Positions 33,882-43,203 are shown, counted from the first letter of the stretch. The stretch is DNA of 64,000 bases from JALYXV01 sp963733505 (GCA_963733505.1 CAVTDW010000003.1:62001-126000); one strand, 5' to 3'. Translations and numbers: made by a program. Notes: a model not told the origin generated them from the sequence alone.

Positions 33882-34568
33882 TCACGGAGCGTCAGGGTCG
33901 ACCAGCATGACGCCCACCCCGCGGACGCTGCGTAGGTACCGCGGCGAGTTGGCGGTCTCACCCAACTTCCGGCGCAGCCACGACAGATGGACGTCGATCG
34001 TCTTCTCGGCCCCGCCGTACGGTTGGCGCCACACCGCCGCCAACAGCTCACGCTTGGAGACCACCTCGCCCCGGCGGTTGGCCAGATGCCACAGCAGGTC
34101 GAACTCCTTGCGGCTCAGTTCGAGCGGTTCGCCATCGAGCAGGACGGCCCGGCTCAGCGGATGGATGGAGAGGCCGCCGATCACGATCGGCGCCCCGCCC
34201 TCGTCCTCCTTCACCCGGCGCAACACGGCCCGGATCCGGGCGTCCAACTGGTCGGCGGAATACGGCTTCACGACGTAATCGTCGGCCCCGGCGTCGAGTG
34301 TGCGAACGATCTCGCGCTCGTCGTCGCGAGCCGTTGCCACGATCACCGGGACGGCACTCACCGCCCGCAGCATGCGCAGCAGTTCCAGCCCGTCGATATC
34401 GGGCAGACCGAGGTCGAGGACCACGACGTCGGGGCGATGGTCGACGATCTCACTCAACGCCCCGAGCCCGGTCGACGCGGCCAGGACGGAATGGCCCCGA
34501 TCGGTGAGGCCGCGACAAACCGCGGCCCGGATCCGGGCATCGTCCTCCACTACGGCCACCGTCGTCAC
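33882..34568 (-). CDS. OmpR/PhoB-type response regulator
   Basis: 228 residues. The receiver domain has the acidic pair E8-D9-D10, phospho-Asp52 in VVVLDLGLPD, and Lys101 in VVKPYS. The C-terminal winged helix has LSRKEFDLLWHLANRRGEVVSKRELL and DVHLSWLRRKLGE. GTG 34568 lies 7 bases after TAGCGT on the minus strand, a leaderless start. It is divergent from a plus-strand gene with its own -10 box 13 bp away, so both promoters could share control by this regulator (inference). Confidence 0.94.
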   Translation of the reverse strand: MTTVAVVEDDARIRAAVCRGLTDRGHSVLAASTGLGALSEIVDHRPDVVVLDLGLPDIDGLELLRMLRAVSAVPVIVATARDDEREIVRTLDAGADDYVVKPYSADQLDARIRAVLRRVKEDEGGAPIVIGGLSIHPLSRAVLLDGEPLELSRKEFDLLWHLANRRGEVVSKRELLAAVWRQPYGGAEKTIDVHLSWLRRKLGETANSPRYLRSVRGVGVMLVDPDAP

Positions 34569-34575
34569 AGCCTCG

Positions 34576-34600
34576 ACGCTAGACGCCGCCTCCGTAGACT
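34576..34600. promoter_or_regulatory. back-to-back -10 boxes of a divergent gene pair
   Basis: TAGCGT on the minus strand (34576-34581) is 7 bases before the response-regulator GTG. TAGACT on the plus strand (34595-34600) is 7 bases before the ATG of the next gene. Both promoters fit in 39 bp between start codons. Confidence 0.55.
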
Positions 34601-34607
34601 GCGCGCG

Positions 34608-34910
34608 ATGAAGGTGCCGATTGCGTGCCGCCTGACCGAGGTCGCCGCTCGCTCACAGGTCGACGAGTGGCGTGAGCTGATCGCAACCACGGTGGCGGGG
34701 GCGGAGCGGGTCTCGCCCACCGAGGTGCGGTTGCGGCTCTCCGCTCCGGTGGACGGTCTGGATGGGCTGGTCCAGTTGGCGCAGCGGGAGAAGGCGTGCT
34801 GCCCGTTTTTCGACTTCGCCCTGCTCATCGAGGCCGACTCGCTCACGTTGCGGATCATGGTGCCCACCGACGCGGCGCCGATCCTGGACGACTTCTTCAC
34901 GGCACCGTGA
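34608..34910 (+). CDS. small CCPF-motif protein, unknown
   Basis: 100 residues. Begins MKVPIACRLT and contains LVQLAQREKACCPFFDFALLI, a paired Cys (CCPFF) that resembles small proteins linked to metal-resistance regulators, then TLRIMVPTDAAPILDDFF. No metal-resistance genes are nearby, so the link is only by motif. The leaderless ATG 34608 follows TAGACT. May bind a metal or thiol through the CC pair. Confidence 0.65.
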   Translation: MKVPIACRLTEVAARSQVDEWRELIATTVAGAERVSPTEVRLRLSAPVDGLDGLVQLAQREKACCPFFDFALLIEADSLTLRIMVPTDAAPILDDFFTAP

Positions 34911-34966
34911 GGTTGCGTTAGCCAAGCGGCCACCCTGCGGTTACCCCGGCGGGGAACGATCGGGGT

Positions 34967-36131
34967 ATGTCACCGCTCGGTCAGCCCGACCCCTTCCCGT
35001 TCAGCCGGAGAAATTTCCTGCGAGGCGTCGGCGTGGGGTCGCTGGCCGTCGGCGTGGCCCCGCTCCTCGACCCCGCCCGGGCCTTCGCCCGCACGGGCCC
35101 GACCCTGCTGCGCCAGCCAGCCATCGCGGGCGCGCCGGCGCCCGAACAACTGCACGTCCAGTTCGGCGCCGACGCGTCCCGGGAGGCGGCGGTCTCGTGG
35201 GCCACGGCGACTCGGGTGTCCCAGCCCCGGTTGCGGCTCGGCGCCCCGGCGGCGGGATTCGGCCGCACCATCGACGCCGAAGAGCGGGTGTACACCGAGG
35301 CGCTCACGGGCCAGACGGTCTTCACCTACCACGCCCGGCTCCGGGGCCTCGAAGCCGGTACCGACTACCGCTACCAGGTGTTCCATGCCGGGGCCCAGCC
35401 GATCGAGGGCCGGTTCACGACCGGCCCGGTCGGGCGGACCAAGCCGTTTCGCTTCACCAGCTTCGGCGATCAGTCGGTTCCCAGCCCCGTCGGGATGGGC
35501 CTCGGGCCCTGGAGCCCCAACGCCGGATTCATCGTCGACGCGGTCGATGCCACGGAGCCCCTTTTCCACCTGATGAACGGCGACCTGTGCTACGCCAATG
35601 TCAGCGATGACCCGGTGGGGACCTGGGCCCGCTTTTTCAACACCAACATGCGATCGGCGGCCAACCGGGCCTGGATGCCGGCCGCGGGCAATCACGAGAA
35701 CGAGGTCGGCAACGGCCCCCAGGGGTATCGCTCCTACGAGACCCGCTTCACCCTGCCCGACAACGGCGAGGCGGCGTCACTGAGGGAACTGGTACAGCTG
35801 CGGCAACATCGTCGTCGTGTCCCTCAACAACGACGACGTGTGCCTGCAGGACGGGGCGTTCAGCACGTTCCGGCGGGACCACGTTCCGGGGTATGCGGCG
35901 CGGGGGGACAACCCGTACATCAACGGCTACAGCGACGGCGCCCAGAAGGCCTGGTTGGAGCAGACGCTGCGCCACGCCCGGCGCCGCCACGACATCGACT
36001 GGATCGTGGTGGTCATGCACCAGGTGGCCATGTCCTCGGCCCATTTCAACGGGGCCGACCTGGGGATCCGGGAGGAGTGGCTGCCGCCCATCGACACCTT
36101 CACCCTGGTGCGCCCCCTGCCGAGCCGGTAG
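34967..36131 (+). pseudogene. decayed purple-acid-phosphatase-like metallophosphoesterase
   Basis: A Tat-type signal (FSRRNFLRGVGVGSLAVGVAP) and a fibronectin-like PAP N-domain (GADASREAAVSWATATRVS, LEAGTDYRYQVFH) are followed by metallophosphatase motifs TSFGDQ, LMNGDLCYAN, AAGNHENE. Near 35785-35795 the frame shifts by +1 (GEAAS then NWYSCGNIVVVSLNNDDV). The second frame continues to VVVMHQVAM and REEWLPPIDTF, then stops at 36131. The last ligand motif (GHxHxYER type) and the C-terminus are absent. So there is a frameshift and a 3' truncation, and the 3' end overlaps the MFS gene stop by 32 bp. Confidence 0.8.
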
Positions 36132-37338
36132 GCGCTGGGCGGCTTGTGCGCACGGCGAGCAGCATGAGGAGGGCGCCGATCGTCGCGGTCGCCGCCATCG
36201 CCGTGCCGACGCCCACGGCGGTGGCCAGGCGGGCCTCGATCAGCGCCAGGGGCAGGATCGGGAACAGCGCCGTGATGGCCTGCGTCGCCCCGCCCAGCTC
36301 AGGGACAGCGGTCAGCGACCTCGCCTTGGCCAAGGGCCAGATGAGCGTGTGGGCGAAGGCCAGCGGGATGCCGAGCGCGACTCGCCCCGCCAGGCCGGGC
36401 GCGGCCACCCAGAGCGGGGGGAGCACGATGAGGGCCGTGACCGCGATCCGGAACACCTGCCCGGCATCTCGCCTGGCCAACCAGCGGTCGAGCAGCACGA
36501 GTGCCACCAAGTCCACGACCTGCTCGCCCGCGGCGTAGACGGCGACCAGCGGTTGGCTCAGCCCCACCGCGTCGTGCAGCCAGATGTACTTCAGTAGGAA
36601 CGCCGCCTCGAACAGGTCGAAGCAGAGCAGGACCAGCAGCCAGCGCCGCGCTTGGGCGTCGCTGAGGACCGTGCGGGCGTTGGCGATCACCCGACGGGCC
36701 CAGTGGCGCCCCGGTTCCGGCAGCTGCGACGGCGGGGGGAACCTGGTCGCCGCAAGTCCGACGCCGTAGAGGGCGGCGCCGGCGCCGAGGGCGACCAGCA
36801 GAGCCCGCCACGACGCGCCGGCGGCCACGGCCAGCGCAACCAATCCGGGGCCGGCCAGGGCGCCGATGGTGTCGAGGAACGTGGCCCGGCTGTAGGCCCG
36901 TTCGGCGTGGCGCGGAAAGGCTTCGACCACCACGACGTCGGCGGTGCAGGCCAGGGGACCCGAGCCCAGTCCGTACATGGCGAAGCCCAACCCGAGGGCC
37001 AGGTAGTTGGGGGCCAAACCCATCACCAGGACCGAGGCGGCAATGGCGAGGGCGCCTGCGGCCATGAGGGGTCGGCGGCTGCGCAGGTCGATCTGGACGG
37101 CGGCCACCGGTTCGACCGCCAGCGCCACCCATTCGAGGACCTGGCTCAGAAACCCGACCTGGACCAGGCTGAGCCCGAAGGCGGCCCGGAGGGTGGGCGA
37201 CAGCACCGTCCAGGCACCCGAGAGCACCTCGTCGGTGAAGCGGGCGACGAACACGAGCGCGACGGCTCGGTCCGACATGCCGGCCCTCCGAGGAAGTCGG
37301 TCGAGCCGGGCGAGGCGGATGAAGCGGGACGAGAACAC
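36100..37338 (-). CDS. MFS-family transporter
   Basis: 412 residues with about twelve hydrophobic segments in two halves. First half: FVARFTDEVLSGAWTVLSPTL, LSQVLEWVALAVEPV, LRSRRPLMAAGALAIAASVLV (cytoplasmic loop 2-3 with RSRR), LGSGPLACTADVVVVEAFP. Second half begins near ARRWLLVLLCFDLFEAAFLLKYIW. GTG 37338 has AGGAAAGGA about 7 bases upstream, which supports it over ATG 37278. Export or uptake substrate unknown. It converges on the decayed phosphatase gene. Confidence 0.88.
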   Translation of the reverse strand: MFSSRFIRLARLDRLPRRAGMSDRAVALVFVARFTDEVLSGAWTVLSPTLRAAFGLSLVQVGFLSQVLEWVALAVEPVAAVQIDLRSRRPLMAAGALAIAASVLVMGLAPNYLALGLGFAMYGLGSGPLACTADVVVVEAFPRHAERAYSRATFLDTIGALAGPGLVALAVAAGASWRALLVALGAGAALYGVGLAATRFPPPSQLPEPGRHWARRVIANARTVLSDAQARRWLLVLLCFDLFEAAFLLKYIWLHDAVGLSQPLVAVYAAGEQVVDLVALVLLDRWLARRDAGQVFRIAVTALIVLPPLWVAAPGLAGRVALGIPLAFAHTLIWPLAKARSLTAVPELGGATQAITALFPILPLALIEARLATAVGVGTAMAATATIGALLMLLAVRTSRPAPTGSAGGAPG

Positions 37339-37494
37339 GAGTTTCCTTTCCTGACGTCACGGGCGGATGGGGGCCGTGAAGCCAGGAGGACCGCGTGCTC
37401 AGTTTCAGAGGAAGCCGCTCACGCCGGCCACGTTAGGTCGGCGAGGTCCGGCCGGCGCTCGGATTTCGCCGTGCTGCGCCGGGCGCTGCGGGAG

Positions 37495-38299
37495 TCAGTC
37501 GAGAATCCCTTGCAGGCTCGCCAGCCCGGCCGCCAGCTCCGGCTGGGCCTCGGCCAGCTTCGCCAGCTGCTCCGCCAGCTCGGCCCGTTGTTGCTGGGGC
37601 AGCGACTCGGCGCAACGGGCGATGGCACGCATGGCCTCGTTGCGGTCGCCGATGATGAGGGCGGTCGTGGCCAGGGCCAGCTGGGCGCCCAGGTTGTCGG
37701 GGTAGAGGCCGGCCAGCAGGCGGGCCCGCGGGATCGCCCGAAACGGGTCGGCCCGGTTGGCCGAGCTGGTCACCAGGTCGCCCAGGGCTTCGGGCTCGTC
37801 CAGCACCGCGAAGGCGAAGTCGGCTCCGTCGAGGCGGATCAGGCTCAGCAGGCCCTGATGGGCGAGGAGATCGGGCTGCCCCGGGTTGTCGTCGACCAGT
37901 TCGTCGAGCACCGACTCGGCCTCGTCGGTGCCGAACTCCTCGGCGTGCTGGTCGAAGAACGCACGCGCTTCGTCCCAGGACTGGGTCGCCACCCAGGCAA
38001 CCAGGCGCTCGGCCAGGGCGAAACGGCGGATCGACTCGTCGATGGCGTCGTAGGCGGTGTCGATACCACCGACCCGAGCCGCCTCGAGCAACTCCTGGTG
38101 CAGCCCGAGCACCTCTTGATCCGGGTTGCCGTCGATCAGCTCCGCAATGGCGATCTCCGCGTCCTCGGTGAGGAGTTCATCGGCGTGCTCACTGAGGAAT
38201 TTTCCGCGACTCGCCCCAGTTCTCCGACGTGACCCAGGCGATCACCAGTTGGGTCAGTGCCGGGTCGGTATCGGCCCCTTCGGGCAGGACGAACGTCAT
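37495..38299 (-). CDS. helical (TPR-like) protein with an apparent frameshift
   Basis: From ATG 38299, 6 bases after a TAGGGT -10 box, the frame reads MTFVLPEGADTDPALTQLV...ENWGESRK and then breaks. Removing one A from the AAAA run (plus-strand TTTT at 38200-38203) continues as FLSEHADELLTEDAEIAIAELIDGNPDQEVL into the long 205-codon frame. The total is then about 267 residues: leucine-rich helical repeats such as SWDEARAFFDQHAEEF and LYPDNLGAQLALATTALIIGD, like TPR proteins. No signal or membrane helix. Function unknown; the error-free version should be checked on reads. Confidence 0.65.
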
Positions 38300-38305
38300 G
38301 GTTCA

Positions 38306-38311
38306 ACCCTA
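38306..38311 (-). promoter_or_regulatory. -10 box of the TPR-like gene
   Basis: TAGGGT on the minus strand, 6 bases before ATG 38299. It lies at the 3' end of the YjbR-type gene. Confidence 0.45.
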
Positions 38312-38701
38312 CGGTGCCCCGCCGTCGCGGTCGAACTCCGCCACCAGCGCCTTGGGTGCCAGGCAACGCCAGGCGTCGACGAGCAGTTCCTCGAGCTCGC
38401 CGGCGTCGATCGCGGCCAATCGGACCAGCACCGCGGGGAAGCCGTTGTAGTGGTCCTCGGTGAAGAACTTCTCGCGATCAGCGGCCAGGAGCAGCTGCTT
38501 CTCGGACTCGTTGGCGACCCGAACCGCGATCACGTCGGGGTTGGGGACGCGGGGCTTCTTCGGTGTGATCCGCTCCTGCCAGACCCACACGAACCCCTTG
38601 TCCTTGCCCTTGTTGCGCACCGAGAACGCAAAGCGGTCCACCGACTCGGTGGTGTCGGGCAGGGACAGGGCGATGCGTCGGACGTCGCTCTGGTCAGCCA
38701 T
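38309..38701 (-). CDS. MmcQ/YjbR-family protein
   Basis: 130 residues, small cytosolic fold of the MmcQ/YjbR (CyaY-like) family: VRRIALSLPDTTESVDRFAFSVRNKGKDKGFVWVW, VIAVRVANESEKQLLLAADREKFFTEDHYNGFPAVLVRLAAI, ELEELLVDAWRCLAPK. The family has been called DNA-binding but its role is not settled. ATG 38701 overlaps the stop of the PEP-mutase-family gene by 8 bases, so they are probably co-transcribed. The long upstream extension of the frame is a repeat-rich shadow. Confidence 0.82.
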   Translation of the reverse strand: MADQSDVRRIALSLPDTTESVDRFAFSVRNKGKDKGFVWVWQERITPKKPRVPNPDVIAVRVANESEKQLLLAADREKFFTEDHYNGFPAVLVRLAAIDAGELEELLVDAWRCLAPKALVAEFDRDGGAP

Positions 38702-39599
38702 CCGGTTGGGGTCGCGGTTGCGCGTCCGGTCGCGGTTGCGGTTGCGCGTAGCGGGCTTCGAGGGCGTAGTGCTGGTCGAGGTCGATGATCGCCCCGAACT
38801 CGTCGAAGGAGGCGACGAGCTCGAGATGGTCGCGCAGTGTCCCCTGTGCATGGAGTACGGCGTACGCCTGCTGCATCTGGCGGGTCGCGGCCAGCAAGCC
38901 CGTGAGGGGCGAGACGATGAGGTCGAAGCCCAGGTCGTGGAGTTCTGACGGCGTCCGCAGCGGCGTGCGGCCGCCCTCGATCATGTTGGCGACGCGGACA
39001 CAGCCAGGCGTCGCCTTGGCGATGGCTTCCATGTCCTCGACCGACTCGGGGGCCTCCACGAAGATGGCATCCACGCCGATGTCCGCGGCCATGCGGGCTC
39101 GTTCGCAGGCCTCGTCCAGCCCGACCGCGGCCCGGGCGTCGGTCCGGGCAGTTACGAAGAGCCGGTCTCGGTGGTCCACGGCGGCCTGCAGCTTGGCCAG
39201 CCAGTCCTCTCGGGGAACGACCTTCTTGCCGGCCATGTGACCGCATTTCTTGGGCCAGACCTGATCCTCGAGAAAGATGCCCGCCGCCCCGGCGTGTTCG
39301 TACAGCTCGACGGTCCGGATGGTGTTGAGTGCGTTGCCGTAGCCCGTGTCACCGTCGACGACCACCGCCGCCGCGGGCACCGTGGTGCAGACCCGCCGGG
39401 CTGCGTCGGCCATCTCGGTCTGGGTCAGATAGCCGAAGTCGGGCAGGCCGAGCAGGGTGGCGGCAGTGCAGTAGCCCGACAGGAACAGGCTCTCGAACCC
39501 GGCCGCAGTTGCCAGCCGGGCCGACAGGGCATCGAAGCACCCGGCCAGGACGACGGTTTCACCGGCGGCGAGACGGGTTCGGAGGGCGTCGCCGTTCAT
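38694..39599 (-). CDS. isocitrate lyase/PEP-mutase superfamily enzyme
   Basis: 301 residues, alpha/beta barrel family. GCFDALSARLATAAGFESLFLSGY, the metal site VVVDGDTGYGNALN, the catalytic loop WPKKCGHMAGKKVVP (KKCGH is the family's active-site loop), and VTARTDARA are clear. Related enzymes include 2-methylisocitrate lyase, oxaloacetate decarboxylase and carboxyvinyl-phosphonate mutase; which one applies cannot be settled. A C-terminal Pro/Gln/Arg tail comes from a 6-base repeat. ATG 39599 follows TAGCCT (39606-39611) by 6 bases: leaderless. Confidence 0.88.
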   Translation of the reverse strand: MNGDALRTRLAAGETVVLAGCFDALSARLATAAGFESLFLSGYCTAATLLGLPDFGYLTQTEMADAARRVCTTVPAAAVVVDGDTGYGNALNTIRTVELYEHAGAAGIFLEDQVWPKKCGHMAGKKVVPREDWLAKLQAAVDHRDRLFVTARTDARAAVGLDEACERARMAADIGVDAIFVEAPESVEDMEAIAKATPGCVRVANMIEGGRTPLRTPSELHDLGFDLIVSPLTGLLAATRQMQQAYAVLHAQGTLRDHLELVASFDEFGAIIDLDQHYALEARYAQPQPRPDAQPRPQPDG

Positions 39600-39605
39600 G
39601 CCCCG

Positions 39606-39611
39606 AGGCTA
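39606..39611 (-). promoter_or_regulatory. -10 box of the PEP-mutase-family gene
   Basis: TAGCCT on the minus strand, 6 bases before the ATG. Confidence 0.5.
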
Positions 39612-39794
39612 GAAGTTCCGTGCGGTCACCGGCCCCCGGCCCGCCCGCTCACTGACCTGACCGAACGCGTGAACCTTCGCGCCCTCGGGCATTCTTCGCG
39701 CTTTAGCGGGGATATTCCACGACAACGCGCGGAAGTTGCCTGAAGGCGCGGAGATTGCGAGCAAACAGTAGGGGTCGTCGCCGAGTGGCCGCCT

Positions 39795-40673
39795 CTACCC
39801 GACGCGGACGCGGCGGCGGGTGGCCTCCGCCAGCACCTGGCCGGGGCGCGTGGGAGTGAACAGCAGGCGGGCCGACGCCCCTTGCTCGCCCCCAGCCTGG
39901 CCCGGCTTCACGCGCGTCATGGGAACCTTCTCGGTCAAGACCAGTTCGAGGGTCAGGCCCAGGGCGCCCTGGGTGAGGTCCAGCGAATCCGAGTCGGCCG
40001 GGGCCGGTCGCAGCGCCTCGATGATCTGGCGGGGGAACAGCACGGGGTCGAGCAACGTGATGGGGTCGTGCAGCACCACGCCCGCGGGCACGAACACCAC
40101 CCACCGGCGGGACAGTCCGTGCAGGGAGCGGCCCAGGACATAGGCCGCCGGAAGGGCGAGCAGCAAGACGGCGCCGCCCGCCACCCAGGCTCGGGCGGCC
40201 AACAGCAGAATCCCGACCGTGGGACCGCCGACCGCCACGGCCCACGACAACTCCAGGGGACCGAGGAGGAGCGGGCCGGGAGGGCGCAGCGGGTAACGCC
40301 GTTCGTTGGGGTACGCCGGGCCGTTGACATACAACGCGCCGGTCGCCGGCGCGAAGGCCAGTACCGCGACCACCAAGGTGACGGCCACCGCGGCCACACC
40401 GGCCACCGTCGAGGGCCGTCCCGTCGCCGCCGCGACCACTGCGGCCACCATCGCCGCCGGCGCGCACAGCCGCAATGCGGTCAGTCCGATCGGATACGGG
40501 ACGAGCGTCCCGAGCAGCACCGCCGCCCAGGGGGCCCACAGGAGGACAGTCGCCGCCAGTCGCACCGCCTCGCTGTGGGGATGGAGGGCGGCGCCGAAGG
40601 CCGGGCCAGCCGCGAATGGCAGGGCGAGCCAGCCGGCTCGGATGAGCCACGGGTAGAGGCGGCGGAAGTCCAT
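39795..40673 (-). CDS. multi-pass membrane protein, unknown
   Basis: 292 residues. Six or more hydrophobic segments: AGWLALPFAAGPAFGAAL, AATVLLWAPWAAVLLGTLV, APAAMVAAVVAAATG, AVTLVVAVLAFAPATGALY, AVAVGGPTVGILLLAARAW and AVLLLALPAAYVLG. The C-terminal 100 residues are cytosolic and soluble (HDPITLLDPVLFPRQIIEALRP, TLELVLTEKVPMTRV). No family recognised. It diverges from ligA by about 60 bp. Confidence 0.72.
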   Translation of the reverse strand: MDFRRLYPWLIRAGWLALPFAAGPAFGAALHPHSEAVRLAATVLLWAPWAAVLLGTLVPYPIGLTALRLCAPAAMVAAVVAAATGRPSTVAGVAAVAVTLVVAVLAFAPATGALYVNGPAYPNERRYPLRPPGPLLLGPLELSWAVAVGGPTVGILLLAARAWVAGGAVLLLALPAAYVLGRSLHGLSRRWVVFVPAGVVLHDPITLLDPVLFPRQIIEALRPAPADSDSLDLTQGALGLTLELVLTEKVPMTRVKPGQAGGEQGASARLLFTPTRPGQVLAEATRRRVRVG

Positions 40674-40720
40674 CCGCTCGATCGTCGCGCGCGGGCAGTC
40701 AAATGGTCACACCCGGTCGA

Positions 40721-40726
40721 TAGCCT
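40721..40726 (+). promoter_or_regulatory. -10 box of ligA
   Basis: TAGCCT, 5 bases before GTG 40732 and 8 bases before ATG 40735. The ligA mRNA is therefore likely leaderless. Confidence 0.5.
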
Positions 40727-40734
40727 CGAAGGTG

Positions 40735-42864
40735 ATGTCGATGTCCCAAGCACCAGCCGAACGAGTCGAGCAGCTGCGCACCCAGATCGAGTACCACAAC
40801 CGCCGCTACTACGAGCTCGACGCCCCGGAGATCAGTGACGCCGACTACGACGCCCTGATCCGGGAGCTGCAGGCGCTCGAGGAGGAATACCCCGACCTGT
40901 TGACGCCCGAGTCGCCGACGCAGAAGGTGGGCGCCGGGGTCTCGATCCTCTTCGCCGAGGCCCGCCACCTCCAGCCCATGATGTCACTGGACAACGCCAC
41001 CTCCTTTGAGGATCTCCAGGCGTGGGTCAAGCGGATGGACCGGTTCATCTCGGGCGACGTGGCGTTCAACTGTGAACTCAAGATCGACGGGCTGGCGATG
41101 TCGCTCCTGTACCAAGACGGGCAGTTGGCCCGAGCCGCTACCCGGGGCGACGGGGTGGTGGGCGAGGACGTGACGCCCAACGTTCGCACCATCGCCGTGA
41201 TCCCGGCCCACCTCGCGCCGAAGGCCGACCCGGTGCCGTCGGTGCTCGAGGTTCGCGGGGAGGTGTACATGCCGATATCGGCGTTCGAGGAGCTCAACCG
41301 CCGGGAGGCGGAGAAGGGCGGCCGGGTGTTCAGCAACCCGCGCAACTCCGGCGCCGGATCGCTGCGCCAGAAAGACCCGAGCATCACGGCCAGCCGCGAG
41401 CTGTCCTTCTGGGCCTACCAGCTGGGCGCCATGGAGGGCGGACCGTCATTCACCGAGCACAGCCAGACGCTGGCCTGGATGCATGACGCGGGCTTCCCCG
41501 TCAACCCCAACATCAAGACGGTCCACGGCCTGAACGAGGTCGACGACTACTGCCGGCACTGGCTGGAGCACCGCCACGATCTGGACTACGAGATCGACGG
41601 TGTGGTCGTCAAGGTCGACAACCTGGCCCAGCGCCTCGAGCTGGGCGCCACCTCGAAGGCGCCGCGGTGGGCGATCGCATTCAAGTTCCCGCCCGAGGAG
41701 CGCACCACGCTGCTCCACGACATCATGGTGTCGATCGGCCGCACCGGGAAGGCGACTCCCTTCGCGATGCTCGAACCGGTCACGGTGAGCGGCAGCCGGG
41801 TCAAGCTGGCCACCTTGCACAACGAGGATCAGGTCCGGGCCAAGGATGTCCGGCCCGGCGACACGGTCATCGTGCGCAAGGCCGGTGACGTCATCCCCGA
41901 GGTGCGAGGGCCGGTCCTGTCGCTGCGCCCACCCGGCCTCCCCGAGTGGCAGTTTCCCACCAGCTGCCCGATCTGCGGCCAACCACTGGTCCGCCTGGAG
42001 GGGGAGAGCGACACGTTCTGTGTCAACAGCGACTGCCCAGGCCAGCGGGTCATGCGCATCAGCCATTTCGCGGGGCGCGGCGCCATGGACATCGAAGGGC
42101 TCGGAGAGCGGACCGTGTACCAGTTCAGCGAGGCGGGCCTCCTTCGCGACGTGGCCGACATCTATTCGCTCGACTTCGATCGGGTGCGGGAGTTCGAGGG
42201 CTTCGGGGAGATCTCCATCGCCAACCTGCAGCGCGCCATCGAGGCGTCGAAGACACGGCCGCTGGCCAATCTGCTCGTGGGCCTGTCGATCCGCCACCTG
42301 GGCGGCACGGGCAGCCAGGTACTGGCCCGGGCGATGGGCCACCTGGACCGAATCATGGCCGCGCCGGTCGAGGAGATGGCCAGGATCGAGGGCATCGGGC
42401 CGGTTATCGCGGCCAGCGTCGGTCAGTTCTTCGCCCTGGAGGCCAACCGCGACGTCGTGGAGCGGCTGCGTCATGCGGGGGTCAACTTCGAGGGGCCGGA
42501 GGCGCCGAGCGCCCCTCAGGTGCTGGTCGGGTCGTCGGTGGTCGTCACCGGAACCCTGGAGGGGTGGTCGCGTGAGGCGGCCGAGGAGGCGATCAAGATC
42601 CGGGGCGGCAAGGCGCCGGGCAGCGTGTCGAAGAAGACCACGGCGATCGTGGTGGGCGCCGAACCGGGGGCGGCGAAGCTGACCAAGGCGCAGGAGCTCG
42701 GGGTTCCCATCTTGGACGAGGCCGGCTTCGCCCACCTGCTCGAGACCGGCGAGGTCCCGCCGCCCTCAGTGGGTCTGGAAGCACCAGCTGAAGGTTTGGC
42801 CGGAGTCGGCGATATTGGCGGCGCGCCGGATGGTGGTGGTCACGCAGACCCGGCCGACGGGTAG
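40735..42864 (+). CDS. ligA: NAD+-dependent DNA ligase
   Basis: Seals nicks in DNA using NAD+; essential for replication and repair. 709 residues from ATG 40735 (GTG 40732 is also possible). The adenylated Lys116 is in CELKIDGLAMS; next come the OB fold, a zinc ring (CPICGQPL...FCVNSDCPG), helix-hairpin-helix repeats and a C-terminal BRCT domain (VGSSVVVTGTLEGWSREAAEEAIKIRGG). The last 35 residues (after EVPPPSVG) extend beyond a typical BRCT end and overlap the minus-strand gene at 42766 by 99 bp. Confidence 0.97.
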   Translation: MSMSQAPAERVEQLRTQIEYHNRRYYELDAPEISDADYDALIRELQALEEEYPDLLTPESPTQKVGAGVSILFAEARHLQPMMSLDNATSFEDLQAWVKRMDRFISGDVAFNCELKIDGLAMSLLYQDGQLARAATRGDGVVGEDVTPNVRTIAVIPAHLAPKADPVPSVLEVRGEVYMPISAFEELNRREAEKGGRVFSNPRNSGAGSLRQKDPSITASRELSFWAYQLGAMEGGPSFTEHSQTLAWMHDAGFPVNPNIKTVHGLNEVDDYCRHWLEHRHDLDYEIDGVVVKVDNLAQRLELGATSKAPRWAIAFKFPPEERTTLLHDIMVSIGRTGKATPFAMLEPVTVSGSRVKLATLHNEDQVRAKDVRPGDTVIVRKAGDVIPEVRGPVLSLRPPGLPEWQFPTSCPICGQPLVRLEGESDTFCVNSDCPGQRVMRISHFAGRGAMDIEGLGERTVYQFSEAGLLRDVADIYSLDFDRVREFEGFGEISIANLQRAIEASKTRPLANLLVGLSIRHLGGTGSQVLARAMGHLDRIMAAPVEEMARIEGIGPVIAASVGQFFALEANRDVVERLRHAGVNFEGPEAPSAPQVLVGSSVVVTGTLEGWSREAAEEAIKIRGGKAPGSVSKKTTAIVVGAEPGAAKLTKAQELGVPILDEAGFAHLLETGEVPPPSVGLEAPAEGLAGVGDIGGAPDGGGHADPADG

Positions 42865-43203
42865 CTCCGAGAACTGTCGGCCGGGCGCGGGCGAGAACGA
42901 GTACTGGTTCTGGCCAGGAAGGATCTGCAGCTCGTCCTGGGGGATGCCGACCGACGACCCGTTGACCCCGATCTCGAAACCCTCGACGTTCTCGTAGGCC
43001 AGCGTGTAGCCCTGGGCCAAGGTGATGCCGACCATGGACTGGCGCAGCACCAGATCGCCGGGCGCCGGGACAACCGAGACGACGGCCGAGTTCTTGAAGA
43101 TCACCGGCGTCTTCGTCGGCCGGACCTGGGTGAAGCCGTACACCATCAGCGCGGCACAGGCCGCAAGGATGACGGAGATGACAGCTCGACGGGTGGTGAT
43201 CAC
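42766..43203 (-). CDS. single-pass membrane/secreted protein, unknown
   Basis: 145 residues. The N-terminal helix RRAVISVILAACAALMVYGFTQV is followed by an outside beta domain with PVIFKNSAVVSVVPAPGDLVLRQSMVGITLAQGYTLAYENVEGFEIGVNG, IPQDELQILPGQNQYSFSP and paired Cys (RVCVTTTIRR, WCFQTH). Last of three genes with ATGA/GTGA overlaps, so the product is probably made together with the two upstream proteins. No family recognised. Confidence 0.7.
   Translation of the reverse strand: MITTRRAVISVILAACAALMVYGFTQVRPTKTPVIFKNSAVVSVVPAPGDLVLRQSMVGITLAQGYTLAYENVEGFEIGVNGSSVGIPQDELQILPGQNQYSFSPAPGRQFSELPVGRVCVTTTIRRAANIADSGQTFSWCFQTH

Noticed and set aside
39600..39794. Small gene between the PEP-mutase and membrane protein genes
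   Set aside because: No frame with plausible composition or initiation signal.
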